From Actinoallomurus sp963799975 (GTDB lineage Bacteria > Actinomycetota > Actinomycetes > Streptosporangiales > Streptosporangiaceae), in assembly GCA_963799975.1 (NCBI GenBank), contig CAWCZF010000006.1, positions 1,364,001-1,428,000 of the forward strand: a stretch of 64,000 nucleotides of DNA, read 5' to 3'. The notes under the pieces are model-generated. The model was given only the letters and a program-made list of their open reading frames with translations. It was not told where the DNA came from and did not search any database. The translations under genes and the position numbers were made by a program. Below are positions 1 to 8,488 of the stretch, one piece after another (the stretch's first letter is position 1; the number at the start of each line of letters is the position of its first letter).

Positions 1-30
1 GCGCGCCTCCGGGCTCGGTAGCCTGGACAG

Positions 31-939
31 ATGACCGAACCCACTGACGCCGGCTCCGCCACGCCCAAAGCCGCTCGAGGTCCGTTCCGCACCGGCGACC
101 GGGTTCAGCTCACCGACCCCAAGGGCCGGGTCAACACCGTCACCCTCCAGCCCGGCAAGCTCTACCACAGCCACAAGGGCTCCATCCCGCACGATGAGAT
201 CATCGACAGCCCCGAAGGCAGCGTCTACCGCTCCAGCGGCGGCACCGAATACCTCGCCTTCCGCCCCCTCCTCGCCGACTACGCCCTGCGCATGCCGCGC
301 GGCGCCGCCGTCGTCTACCCCAAAGACGCCGCCCAGATCGTCACCATGGCCGACATCTTCCCCGGCGCACGCGTCGTCGAGGCCGGCGCCGGCTCCGGCG
401 CCCTCACCTGCTGGCTCCTCCGCGCCACCGGCGAACACGGCCTCGTCTCCTCCTACGAACGACGCGAGGACTTCGCCGAGATCGCCCGCGCCAACGTCGA
501 AACCTACTTCGGCGGCCCGCACCCCGCCTGGCGCCTCACCATCGGCTCGCTCGAGGACACGCTCCACGACACCGACGTCGACCGCGTCGTCCTCGACATG
601 CTCGCCCCCTGGGAATGCGTCGACGCCATCGCCAAGGCCCTCGTGCCCGGCGGCCTCGTCTGCGCCTACGTCGCCACCACCACCCAGCTCTCCCGCATCG
701 TCGAGGCACTGCGCGAACACGGCGCGTTCGCCGAGCCGTACGCCTTCGAGACCCTCCTTCGCTCCTGGCACGTCGAAGGACTCGCCGTACGCCCCGACCA
801 CCGCATGGTCGGCCACACCGGATTCCTCGCCACCGCACGCCGCCTCGCCGACGGCGTGAGCCCCCCGGCGCGCCGCAGACGCCCCGCCAAGGGCGCCGGC
901 GCCGGCCAGGCGGCCGCCGAACCCACCCCGATGGACTGA
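31..939 (+). CDS. trmI: tRNA (adenine(58)-N1)-methyltransferase TrmI
   Basis: A 302-residue class I SAM-dependent methyltransferase that makes m1A58 in the T-loop of tRNA. A small N-terminal beta domain (about residues 1-80) is followed by a Rossmann fold. Motif I is visible as VVEAGAGSGALT near residue 115, and the family signature DMLAPWE follows near 190. The last 25 residues are a basic, Ala/Pro-rich tail. A TAGCCT box at 19-24 lies six bases before the ATG and there is no Shine-Dalgarno sequence, so the transcript is probably leaderless. The gene sits just upstream of the proteasomal ATPase, its usual neighbour in actinobacteria. Identification is firm. Confidence 0.93.
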   Translation: MTEPTDAGSATPKAARGPFRTGDRVQLTDPKGRVNTVTLQPGKLYHSHKGSIPHDEIIDSPEGSVYRSSGGTEYLAFRPLLADYALRMPRGAAVVYPKDAAQIVTMADIFPGARVVEAGAGSGALTCWLLRATGEHGLVSSYERREDFAEIARANVETYFGGPHPAWRLTIGSLEDTLHDTDVDRVVLDMLAPWECVDAIAKALVPGGLVCAYVATTTQLSRIVEALREHGAFAEPYAFETLLRSWHVEGLAVRPDHRMVGHTGFLATARRLADGVSPPARRRRPAKGAGAGQAAAEPTPMD

Positions 940-1259
940 GCACGTTCCGTGCCGCCACGGACCCGCTCCGTGCCGAAACCGCCCCCTCCTTATGCGCACT
1001 CCGTGTCGGACGTGTGTCCGCTGCGTATCTGTTTCGTGTCCGTTCCGGCACCTCCGAACCGGCCGATTATCCGCCCGTGCCGTTTTTCCCGGGCCCCCGC
1101 CGACCCCCCTATTCGGCCTTCCACCTGCGAAGCGACCGCATTCACCCGCCTCCGTGCCGACGCGCCGCGACACGAGTACGGACCGGCCAGGTTACGGAGG
1201 CCCTCCGGATAGGTAGGGTTTCAGTTAGGTCGTCGTCTCTGCCTGAGGAGGTGACGAGC
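940..1259. other. intergenic region between trmI and the proteasomal ATPase
   Basis: This 320-base gap has no reading frame with convincing codon use. It is pyrimidine-rich, with several short TCCGTGCCG-like repeats near 945-980 and 1150. The proximal part (about 1195-1240) is AT-richer, with TAGGGT and TTAGGT boxes that could serve as a -10 region for the ATPase gene. I see no clear terminator for trmI. Confidence 0.4.
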
Positions 1260-3023
1260 GTGGCCGCTCGTGACGATGCCGGGGCGCGTAAGGCGCAGCA
1301 CGAAAAGGAGGTCCGAGACCTCCAGACGCAGGTCTCCTTCCTAGAGGAGGAGATCTCCGTGCTGCGCCGAAAGCTCGCGGAATCCCCCCGACAAGTTCGT
1401 GTACTCGAAGAGCGTCTCCATGAGGCGCAAGCAAGCATGGCCGCGGTTACGGGCCAGAACGAACGTCTCGTGGCGACCCTCAAGGAAGCCCGAGAGCAGA
1501 TCATCGCTCTGAAGGAGGAGGTCGACCGGCTCGCACAGCCGCCGTCCGCCTTCGGAACGTTCCTCGCACCACGCGAGGACGGCACAGTGGACATCTTCAC
1601 CGGCGGCCGCAAGCTGCGGGTGAACATCAGTCCCGGCATCGAGATCGAGGAGTTGCAGCGTGGCCAGGAGGTCATGCTCAACGAGGCGCTGAACGTCGTC
1701 GCCGCACTCGAGTTCGAGACACAAGGCGAAGTCGTCATGCTCAAGGAGGTTTTCGCCGACGGCGAACGCGCACTGGTCATCGCGCACGCCGACGAAGAAC
1801 GCGTGGTCAAGCTGGCCGAGCCACTGCGCGGGGTCCCACTCCGCGCGGGCGACTCGCTCATGCTCGACACACGCTCCGGGTACGCCTACGAAAAGATCCA
1901 CAAGGCCGAGGTCGAAGAGCTCGTCCTCGAAGAAGTCCCCGACATCTCCTACGAGGAGATCGGCGGCCTGGGCCCGCAGATCGAGCAGATCCGCGACGCC
2001 ATCGAGCTGCCCTACCTCCACGCCGACCTCTTCCGCGAACACCAGCTTCGACCGCCCAAGGGCGTCCTGCTCTACGGCCCGCCCGGCTGCGGCAAGACGC
2101 TCATCGCCAAGGCCGTCGCCAACTCCCTCGCCAAACAGGTCGCGGAGAAGACCGGTGCCGAGGGCAAGAGCTTCTTCCTCAACATCAAGGGGCCCGAGCT
2201 CCTCAACAAGTACGTCGGCGAGACCGAGCGGCACATCCGCCTCGTCTTCCAGCGTGCGCGTGAGAAGGCATCCGCCGGCACACCGGTCATCGTCTTCTTC
2301 GACGAGATGGACTCCATCTTCCGCACCCGCGGATCCGGAGTCTCATCCGACGTCGAGAACACCATCGTCCCGCAGCTGCTGTCGGAGATCGACGGTGTCG
2401 AGGGCCTGGAGAACGTCATCGTCATCGGCGCCTCCAACCGCGAGGACATGATCGACCCGGCGATCCTCCGTCCCGGACGGCTCGACGTGAAGATCAAGAT
2501 CGAGCGGCCGGACGCGGAGGCGGCCAGGGACATCTTCTCCAAGTACATCCTCGCGGGCCTGCCGCTGCACCCCGATGACCTCAAGGAACACGACGGCTCG
2601 GCCGACGCCACGGTCGAGGGCATGATCCAGCGGGTCGTCGAGCGGATGTACACCGAGACCGAGGAGAACCGCTTCCTCGAGGTGACCTACGCCAACGGCG
2701 ACAAGGAAGTCCTCTACTTCAAGGACTTCAACTCCGGCGCCATGATCCAGAACATCGTGGACCGGGCCAAGAAGATGGCCATCAAGGAGTTCCTCGACAG
2801 CGGGCAGAAGGGGATGCGGGTCAGCCACCTGCTCGCCGCCTGCGTCGATGAGTTCAGCGAGAACGAAGACCTGCCCAACACCACCAACCCCGACGACTGG
2901 GCCCGCATCTCCGGCAAGAAGGGCGAGCGGATCGTCTACATCCGTACGCTCGTCTCCGGCAAGCAGGGCACCGAGGCGGGACGCTCGATCGACACGGTCG
3001 CCAACACCGGCCAATATCTGTAA
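1260..3023 (+). CDS. arc: proteasome-associated AAA ATPase ARC/Mpa
   Basis: A 587-residue hexameric AAA+ unfoldase that captures pupylated proteins and threads them into the 20S proteasome. An N-terminal coiled coil (about residues 10-90) binds Pup, followed by an OB-fold region (about 100-240) and one AAA module. Walker A GPPGCGKT is at 273-280 and the Walker B aspartate-glutamate pair at 348-349. The C-terminus is GQYL, the HbYX-like tail that docks on the proteasome and opens its gate. A near-perfect Shine-Dalgarno (GAGGAGGTGA) ends six bases before GTG 1260, which is preferred over the in-frame GTG at 1251 that lies inside it. Full length for the family. Confidence 0.96.
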   Translation: MAARDDAGARKAQHEKEVRDLQTQVSFLEEEISVLRRKLAESPRQVRVLEERLHEAQASMAAVTGQNERLVATLKEAREQIIALKEEVDRLAQPPSAFGTFLAPREDGTVDIFTGGRKLRVNISPGIEIEELQRGQEVMLNEALNVVAALEFETQGEVVMLKEVFADGERALVIAHADEERVVKLAEPLRGVPLRAGDSLMLDTRSGYAYEKIHKAEVEELVLEEVPDISYEEIGGLGPQIEQIRDAIELPYLHADLFREHQLRPPKGVLLYGPPGCGKTLIAKAVANSLAKQVAEKTGAEGKSFFLNIKGPELLNKYVGETERHIRLVFQRAREKASAGTPVIVFFDEMDSIFRTRGSGVSSDVENTIVPQLLSEIDGVEGLENVIVIGASNREDMIDPAILRPGRLDVKIKIERPDAEAARDIFSKYILAGLPLHPDDLKEHDGSADATVEGMIQRVVERMYTETEENRFLEVTYANGDKEVLYFKDFNSGAMIQNIVDRAKKMAIKEFLDSGQKGMRVSHLLAACVDEFSENEDLPNTTNPDDWARISGKKGERIVYIRTLVSGKQGTEAGRSIDTVANTGQYL

Positions 3024-3040
3024 CCCCCACTACCAGCTCC

Positions 3041-3076
3041 GTACGCGGCCGGCCCACTCCAGGGCCGGTCGCGTAC
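3041..3076 (+). terminator. terminator-like hairpin after arc
   Basis: Arms 3041-3055 and 3062-3076 (GTACGCGGCCGGCCC and its complement with one mismatch) form a 15-bp GC-rich stem with a six-base loop. It starts 17 bases after the ATPase stop codon. There is no T-run, as usual for actinobacterial hairpin terminators. Confidence 0.7.
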
Positions 3077-3355
3077 GCGTCCCCGGGGGCCCTGGGACCC
3101 GGCAGGCCGCGCCGCGGCCCGTACCCGTCGAATCCCGGCGGATCGCCGCATCTCGCGGGAAGACATACCCGCCGCCCGTCGCCACCCCGGCCCGCCGATG
3201 CCACGTCTTTACCCTGACCTGGGGCGGACGTGGAGCAGGCACCGCCCCGGCGAACTCCGCCGGACGCTCCGAAGCCCCGCGCGCACGGCCTGAATCCGGT
3301 CACGATCCCGCCGTGCCTTCCAAGACCACGCCGATCGCGCATTAGGCTCATGTCT
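3077..3355. other. intergenic region arc-dop
   Basis: Together with the hairpin before it, this gap of about 330 bases has no reading frame I would call coding. A TAGGCT box at 3343-3348 lies seven bases upstream of the dop ATG at 3356 and is a candidate -10 element. Confidence 0.4.
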
Positions 3356-4870
3356 ATGAGCGTGCGGCGGGTAATGGGAATCGAGACCGAATACGGCATT
3401 TCCGTGCCCGGTCAACCGGGGGCCAACGCGATGGTCACCTCCTCGCAGGTCGTCAACGCGTACCTCGCGGCCTCGGCGGCCAAGGCCAGGCGGGCACGGT
3501 GGGACTTCGAGGAGGAGAACCCCCTGCGGGACGCCCGCGGGTTCGACCTCGCGCGCGAGGTCGCCGACCCGACCCAGCTGACCGACGAGGACCTCGGACT
3601 GGCCAACGTCATCCTCACCAACGGAGCGCGCCTCTACGTCGACCACGCGCACCCGGAGTACTCCACCCCCGAGTGCACCAACCCGCGCGACGCCGTGATC
3701 TGGGACAAGGCCGGAGAACGCGTCATGGCCGACGCCGCACGCCGCGCCGCGCAGGTGCCCGGCACCCAGCCCATCCAGCTCTACAAGAACAACACCGACA
3801 ACAAGGGCGCCTCGTACGGCTGCCACGAGAACTACCTGATGAAGCGCGAGACCTCCTTCTCGGAGATCGTCCGCCACCTCACCCCGTTCTTCGTGACCCG
3901 CCAGGTCGTCTGCGGCGCCGGCCGCGTCGGCATCGGCGTCGACGGCCGCACCGACGGCTTCCAGATCAGCCAGCGAGCCGACTTCTTCGAGGTCGAGGTC
4001 GGCCTCGAGACCACGCTGAAGCGCCCGATCATCAACACCCGCGACGAGCCGCACGCCGACCCGGAGAAGTACCGCCGGCTGCACGTCATCATCGGCGACG
4101 CCAACATGAGCGAGGTCTCCACCTACCTCAAGCTCGGCACCACCGGCCTCGTCCTGGCGATGATCGAAGACGGCTTCCTCACCGTCGACCTGTCGGTCGA
4201 CATGCCGGTGGCGACCCTGCGGGCCATCTCCCACGACCCGTCGTGCAAGCGCCTGCTCACCCTGCGCGACGGACGCAAGATGACCGCCGTGCAACTGCAG
4301 ATGGAATATCTCGAGCAGTCGCGCAAGTACGTCGAGGACCGCTTCGGCGCCGACGTGGACGACATGACCACCGACATCCTGGACCGCTGGGAGTCGGTCC
4401 TGCACCGGCTCGGCGACGACCCGATGCAACTGTCCGGCGAGCTCGACTGGGTGGCCAAGCTCGAACTCCTGGAGGGCTACCGCAGCCGCGACGGCCTCGA
4501 CTGGTCACACCCGCGGCTGCAACTCGTCGACCTGCAGTACTCCGACGTACGGCCGGACCGCGGCCTCTACAACCGCCTGGTCGCCCGCGGGCGGATCAAG
4601 CGCGTGACCACCGACGCCGACGTCGAGGCCGCCATCGAGGACCCGCCGGAGGACACCAGGGCCTACTTCCGCGGCCGCTGCCTGCGGCAGTACGCCGACT
4701 CGGTGGCCGCCGCGTCCTGGGACTCGGTCATCTTCGACGTGCCGGGCCGCGAGTCGCTGCAGCGCGTACCGACGCTGGAGCCGCTGAGAGGCACCAAGGC
4801 GCACGTAGGAGCCCTCCTGGACCGCTGCCGTACGGCCTCGGAGCTGGTGACCGCCCTCACGGGCGAGTAG
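3356..4870 (+). CDS. dop: depupylase / Pup deamidase Dop
   Basis: A 504-residue member of the carboxylate-amine ligase family related to glutamine synthetase. Dop removes Pup from substrates and, where Pup ends in Gln, deamidates it. The N-terminus RRVMGIETEYGIS carries the ATP/Mg-binding glutamates, and KNNTDNKGASYGCHENYL near residue 145 is the conserved active-site stretch. The protein is clearly paralogous to PafA at 8489. ATG 3356 is preferred to 3350 because TAGGCT lies seven bases upstream and no Shine-Dalgarno is visible, which fits a leaderless start. Because Pup here already ends in Glu, the main role is probably depupylation. Confidence 0.93.
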   Translation: MSVRRVMGIETEYGISVPGQPGANAMVTSSQVVNAYLAASAAKARRARWDFEEENPLRDARGFDLAREVADPTQLTDEDLGLANVILTNGARLYVDHAHPEYSTPECTNPRDAVIWDKAGERVMADAARRAAQVPGTQPIQLYKNNTDNKGASYGCHENYLMKRETSFSEIVRHLTPFFVTRQVVCGAGRVGIGVDGRTDGFQISQRADFFEVEVGLETTLKRPIINTRDEPHADPEKYRRLHVIIGDANMSEVSTYLKLGTTGLVLAMIEDGFLTVDLSVDMPVATLRAISHDPSCKRLLTLRDGRKMTAVQLQMEYLEQSRKYVEDRFGADVDDMTTDILDRWESVLHRLGDDPMQLSGELDWVAKLELLEGYRSRDGLDWSHPRLQLVDLQYSDVRPDRGLYNRLVARGRIKRVTTDADVEAAIEDPPEDTRAYFRGRCLRQYADSVAAASWDSVIFDVPGRESLQRVPTLEPLRGTKAHVGALLDRCRTASELVTALTGE

Positions 4871-5086
4871 GCCCTTGCGGACGTTCCTCCTGCACGTGCG
4901 GAGTGGCGTTTCCGGCGGTGATCAATGCACAGTCGTGACCGGTATGCCCGTTTCGCAGGCATCCCTGCGGGCGATAACCCCGTCATGAGGCCGATCGCCG
5001 ATCACGGTGGGACACGGTGAGTGATCCACTCGTTGTCGGCGGGCGACGATAGAGTCGAGGTCTCTCGGCAAGAGTGGAGGCTCAGC

Positions 5087-5299
5087 ATGGCGACGAGGGA
5101 CACGGGCGGCCAGAAGCAGACGACCCGGCGCGAGGACGAGGTCGACGAGACCCAGACCGCCGCACCCAACGAGGACGTCCAAGAACGAAACGAGAAACTC
5201 ACCGACGACGTAGACGCCATTCTGGACGAAATAGACGAAGTTCTCGAAGAGAACGCAGAGGAATTTGTCCGGAGTTATGTCCAAAAGGGCGGCGAGTGA
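5087..5299 (+). CDS. pup: prokaryotic ubiquitin-like protein Pup
   Basis: A 70-residue, acidic, mostly disordered protein modifier attached to lysines by PafA. The central segment DVDAILDEIDEVLEENAEEF forms the helix that zips onto the ATPase coiled coil. The C-terminus is YVQKGGE: the terminal residue is already Glu, so no deamidation of Gln is needed before ligation. GTGGAGG at 5074-5080 is a good Shine-Dalgarno for ATG 5087. It lies between dop and the endonuclease gene, within the usual proteasome locus order. Confidence 0.96.
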   Translation: MATRDTGGQKQTTRREDEVDETQTAAPNEDVQERNEKLTDDVDAILDEIDEVLEENAEEFVRSYVQKGGE

Positions 5300-5306
5300 T
5301 CCTGGT

Positions 5307-6377
5307 ATGTCCGATTTAGTTCCCGAGGGAAAGCGGTGTAAGGACTGCGGAGAGGTAAAATCGGCAGCCGAGTTCTGGCGCCGCAGTCAATCTCCGGACG
5401 GACTTGCGCTGTACTGCCGAGAATGCTTCGGCTTGAGAAATGCCGCCGCCTACCGGAAGAGGCAGGCGTCGGCCGGCAAGGAGGCGCGGGCCTACCGTGG
5501 TCATTCGGCCGTCCCGGATGGGATGAAATACTGCGCGCGGTGCGCGCAGATCAAGTCGATAGAGGAATTCGGCAGTAACAGGGCGGATCCTTCGGGGCGA
5601 ACGACCTACTGCAAGCCGTGCCACAACCGGGTGATGGCTGAGATCAAGGCAAAGAAGCATGGGAGTACCCGGAGCTACCTCCTCAAGCTGCGATACGGCC
5701 TCACCGAGGAGGACGTCGCCGAGGTCATCAACCGGCAGGCTCGTCGTTGCCTGATCTGCCTGCATACGGCGCCCCTTCACGTAGATCACGATCACTCGAC
5801 CGGTGAGATACGCGGACTGATCTGTTTTCGTTGCAACGGCGGTCTGGGGCAGTTCAAGGATGATGCAGCGGTCATCCGGCGAGCGGTGGACTATCTGGAA
5901 CGAGCACCGATCTGGTCGCAACCTCCGCGAGCGGAAGCACCGCGAAGGACACGGGGAGAACGCAAGAGTTCGCGTCACTACCGCCTCATCCGGCGCTATC
6001 GGATCAGCGAGCGTGCGGTTGAGCGGATGATCGAGTCGCAGGGTGGAGTGTGCCCGATCTGCCGGAGGGCAGAGCCCGTCGCCGTCGATCACGATCACGG
6101 AACCGGGGCGGTGCGTGGGATTCTGTGCCCGGACTGCAACACCGGGATGGGGCAGCTTCGGGACGACCCCTGGGTGCTGCGGCGTGCCATCGAGTACCTC
6201 ACCGGCGGGCTGCTGGGGCTCTGCCAGCGCCGAGGACGGCGCGCATGGCGCGTACGACGTGACGGTCGTGCGGCCGAGGCGGGACGTGCCGCGGGTCGAT
6301 CCCGGGTGGCACGTCGGCCAAATCGGCGGGTACGACGTCGCGCTCCTGCACTCGCTCGCCCGCCCGGACCCTGGTGA
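5307..6377 (+). CDS. endonuclease VII-like HNH protein with duplicated domain, probable frameshifted C-terminus
   Basis: Two N-terminal treble-clef segments (CKDCGEVKSAAEF..CREC and CARCAQIKSIEEF..CKPC) are followed by two copies of an HNH/endonuclease VII fold. Each copy has CxxC, VDHDHxTG and a second CxxC (CLIC...CFRC and CPIC...CPDC), ending in similar AVDYLE/AIEYLT helices. This matches the recombination endonuclease VII family. Base use is lower in GC3 than in the neighbours, suggesting later acquisition. From about 6230 the frame turns Arg-rich with poor GC3, while the +1 frame (about 6230-6534) has strong coding bias; a shift near 6230 is likely. ATG 5307, eight bases after pup, is my choice; ATG 5277 inside pup is possible. 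Confidence 0.7.
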   Translation: MSDLVPEGKRCKDCGEVKSAAEFWRRSQSPDGLALYCRECFGLRNAAAYRKRQASAGKEARAYRGHSAVPDGMKYCARCAQIKSIEEFGSNRADPSGRTTYCKPCHNRVMAEIKAKKHGSTRSYLLKLRYGLTEEDVAEVINRQARRCLICLHTAPLHVDHDHSTGEIRGLICFRCNGGLGQFKDDAAVIRRAVDYLERAPIWSQPPRAEAPRRTRGERKSSRHYRLIRRYRISERAVERMIESQGGVCPICRRAEPVAVDHDHGTGAVRGILCPDCNTGMGQLRDDPWVLRRAIEYLTGGLLGLCQRRGRRAWRVRRDGRAAEAGRAAGRSRVARRPNRRVRRRAPALARPPGPW

Positions 6378-6678
6378 CCCCTGGGAGACCGAGGTCGGCG
6401 TCGACGAGCCGGACCCGGCCGGGCTTTGCTTCCCGGCGCTCCATCTCAGCCACCCCGACGTTCACGGCCCCCCGCCCCCCGAACCACCTGGGCCGTCCGC
6501 ACCGCCGGATCCCGCCGAGTACGCCTTTTCTTGACCTGTTTCCTCATCCAGGCCGGTTCGGCCGGGTTCGCCATGAGCGGACGCGGGGAGGGATCATGAC
6601 GCATGCGTACTGTGGCGCCCTGACAGTAGGGTCTGGTTAGCGGGGCGAATCGCGCCCGCTGTCACTGGAAGGAGTCGT
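6378..6678. other. region between the endonuclease and prcB with an out-of-frame coding tail
   Basis: Up to the stop at 6532-6534 the +1 frame relative to the endonuclease reads YDVTVVRPRRDVPRVDPGWH and onward with very high GC3. It looks like the true continuation of the endonuclease or the 3' end of a lost gene; I do not recognise it. From 6535 to 6678 there is only the prcB upstream region, with CTGACA near 6619 as a possible promoter element and GGAAGGAG as the prcB Shine-Dalgarno. Confidence 0.4.
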
Positions 6679-7533
6679 GTGACGCCGCAAGGTTCCACCC
6701 CGGGACGTCTGCCGGGCGCGTTCGCGAGCCAGAGCCCCTCGTCGTTCACCGAGTTCCTGTCGGCGCACTCGCCGAACATGCTGCCGTCGCACCGCGAGCC
6801 GCCGGCGGTGTCGGCGGTGGCCGCCGGTGAGCACTTCCCCCACGGCACCACGATCGTCACGGTGACGTTCCCCGGCGGTGTGGTGATGGGCGGGGACCGG
6901 CGGGCGACGGCCGGCAACATGATCGCCCAGCGTGACATCGAGAAGGTCTTCCGCGCCGACGAGTACTCCGCGATCGCGATCGCGGGCACGGCCGGCATCG
7001 GCCTGGAGGTCGTGCGCCTGTTCCAGGTCGAGTTGGAGCACTACGAGAAGATGGAGGGCCGTACGCTCTCGCTGGAGGGCAAGGCCAACCGGCTCGCGAC
7101 GATGGTGCGCGGCAACCTCGGCATGGCGATGCAGGGGCTCGTGGTGGTGCCGCTGTTCGCGGGCTATGACGAGGAGCGCGACGCGGGGCGGATCTTCAGC
7201 TACGACGCGGCGGGCGGCCGCTATGAGGAGCACGAGTTCTACAGCATCGGCTCCGGCTCGGTGTTCGCCCGCGGTGCGCTGAAGAAGCTGTTCCGGCCCG
7301 ACCTGTCGGAGGAGGAGGCGGCGCTGGTGGTGCTGCAGGCGCTCTACGACGCGGCCGACGACGACTCCGCGACGGGCGGCCCGGATCTGACGCGCCGGAT
7401 CTTCCCGGTCGTCTCCGTGGTCACGGCCGACGGTTACCGGCGGCTGCCCGACGACGGGGTGGGCGGGCTGGTGGAGTCGATGGTGGAGTCGCGTATGCAG
7501 GCCCCGGGCGGTCCGCCCGCTCCGTTGCGATAA
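6679..7533 (+). CDS. prcB: 20S proteasome beta subunit
   Basis: A 284-residue precursor of the catalytic subunit of the 20S core. The propeptide ends at Gly56 and the mature enzyme starts with Thr57 in HG-TTIVTV, the N-terminal nucleophile. GGDRRATAGN follows, containing the conserved Asp and Arg. The length and cleavage position match actinobacterial PrcB. The start is GTG 6679 with GGAAGGAG 4-11 bases upstream. It is followed 33 bases later by prcA, so the two are co-transcribed. Confidence 0.96.
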   Translation: MTPQGSTPGRLPGAFASQSPSSFTEFLSAHSPNMLPSHREPPAVSAVAAGEHFPHGTTIVTVTFPGGVVMGGDRRATAGNMIAQRDIEKVFRADEYSAIAIAGTAGIGLEVVRLFQVELEHYEKMEGRTLSLEGKANRLATMVRGNLGMAMQGLVVVPLFAGYDEERDAGRIFSYDAAGGRYEEHEFYSIGSGSVFARGALKKLFRPDLSEEEAALVVLQALYDAADDDSATGGPDLTRRIFPVVSVVTADGYRRLPDDGVGGLVESMVESRMQAPGGPPAPLR

Positions 7534-7566
7534 CCGAAAACGAACGAGTAGTGAGGAACGCCACCG

Positions 7567-8331
7567 GTGTCCATGCCGTTCTACGTGTCGCCCGAACAGG
7601 CGATGAAGGACAAGGCCGACTACGCCCGCAAGGGCATCTCGCGGGGCCGCAGCGTGGTCGTGCTGCAGTACGCCGACGGCATCCTGTTCGTGGCCGACAA
7701 TCCCTCGCGTGCGCTGCACAAGATCAGTGAGATCTACGACCGGATCGCGTTCGCGGCGGTCGGCAAGTACAACGAGTTCGAGAACCTCCGGCAGCAGGGT
7801 GTGCGGTACGCCGACGTGAACGGCTACATGTACGACCGGCGTGACGTGACGGCGCGCGGGCTGGCGAACGCGTACGCGACGGCGCTGGGCACGGTCTTCA
7901 CCGACTCGAACAAGCCGTACGAGGTGGAGATCGTGGTGGCCGAGGTCGGTGTCGACGTGGTGTCGGACCAGATCTACCGGCTGACATTCGACGGGTCGGT
8001 GGCCGACGAGCAGGGGTACGTCGCGATGGGCGGCCAGGTCGACCAGGTGGCAGCGGCGCTGAAGGACCGGTTCGAGGAGGGCCTGCCGCTGGCGCGCGCC
8101 CTGGGTGTGGGCGTGCACGCGCTGGAGCAGCAGGACGCGGACCGGCATCTGGAGGCGGGGCAGTTGGAGGTGGCGGTGCTGGACCGCAACCGGGACCACC
8201 GGTTGTTCCGCCGGTTGCCGGCGGCGCGGATCAAGCAGCTTCTGGAGGAGGCCGGCGGCGGCGCGGCCGCTCCGGCGGAGAACGGCGAAGGCGGCGGCGC
8301 GCCCGGCGGGCAGGACGCGCCGGGGGAGTAG
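7567..8331 (+). CDS. prcA: 20S proteasome alpha subunit
   Basis: A 254-residue structural subunit that forms the outer rings and gate of the proteasome and binds the ATPase tail. The N-terminus MPFYVSPEQAMKDKADYARKG is the gating segment and helix H0. GRSVVVLQYADGILFVADNP starts the Ntn-fold without a catalytic Thr. The C-terminal 30 residues are a Gly/Ala/Glu tail. GTG 7567 has GAGG at a spacing of 10 and is preferred to ATG 7573. The gene follows prcB in the same operon. Confidence 0.96.
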   Translation: MSMPFYVSPEQAMKDKADYARKGISRGRSVVVLQYADGILFVADNPSRALHKISEIYDRIAFAAVGKYNEFENLRQQGVRYADVNGYMYDRRDVTARGLANAYATALGTVFTDSNKPYEVEIVVAEVGVDVVSDQIYRLTFDGSVADEQGYVAMGGQVDQVAAALKDRFEEGLPLARALGVGVHALEQQDADRHLEAGQLEVAVLDRNRDHRLFRRLPAARIKQLLEEAGGGAAAPAENGEGGGAPGGQDAPGE

Positions 8332-8389
8332 TCGCGCGTTTCCGACCGCCCGTTGTGGCCATGCCGGCCGCGGCGGGCGGCTTCGCATC

Positions 8390-8417
8390 TGATCTACAAA
8401 GTAAAGGCGGTCGGCCG
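8390..8417 (+). repeat. dispersed 28-base intergenic repeat, copy 1
   Basis: TGATCTACAAAGTAAAGGCG followed by GTCGGCCG. Near-identical copies occur at 13154-13180 and 48523-48550. This copy lies 58 bases after the prcA stop and about 70 bases before pafA. The core TACAAAGTA is an imperfect version of the palindrome TACAATGTA of the other two copies. Confidence 0.75.
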
Positions 8418-8476
8418 GATGTGGCGAACCGGCTACGCCGAGGCTTGATCTCTACCAACTGTGGTCTCCGGACACA

Positions 8477-8482
8477 TAGCCT
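8477..8482 (+). promoter_or_regulatory. -10 box of a leaderless pafA promoter
   Basis: TAGCCT lies six bases upstream of GTG 8489 with no Shine-Dalgarno between. The same arrangement precedes several other genes of the window. Confidence 0.5.
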
Positions 8483-8488
8483 TGCGGT

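Noticed and set aside
615..1259. Possible N-terminal extension of the proteasomal ATPase upstream of GTG 1260
   Set aside because: The frame is open but Arg/Pro-rich, antisense-like and overlaps trmI; a perfect Shine-Dalgarno sits directly before GTG 1260.
3499..4938. Long open frame overlapping dop in another frame
   Set aside because: It is an Arg-rich shadow of dop with no recognisable domain; GC-rich DNA keeps such frames open.
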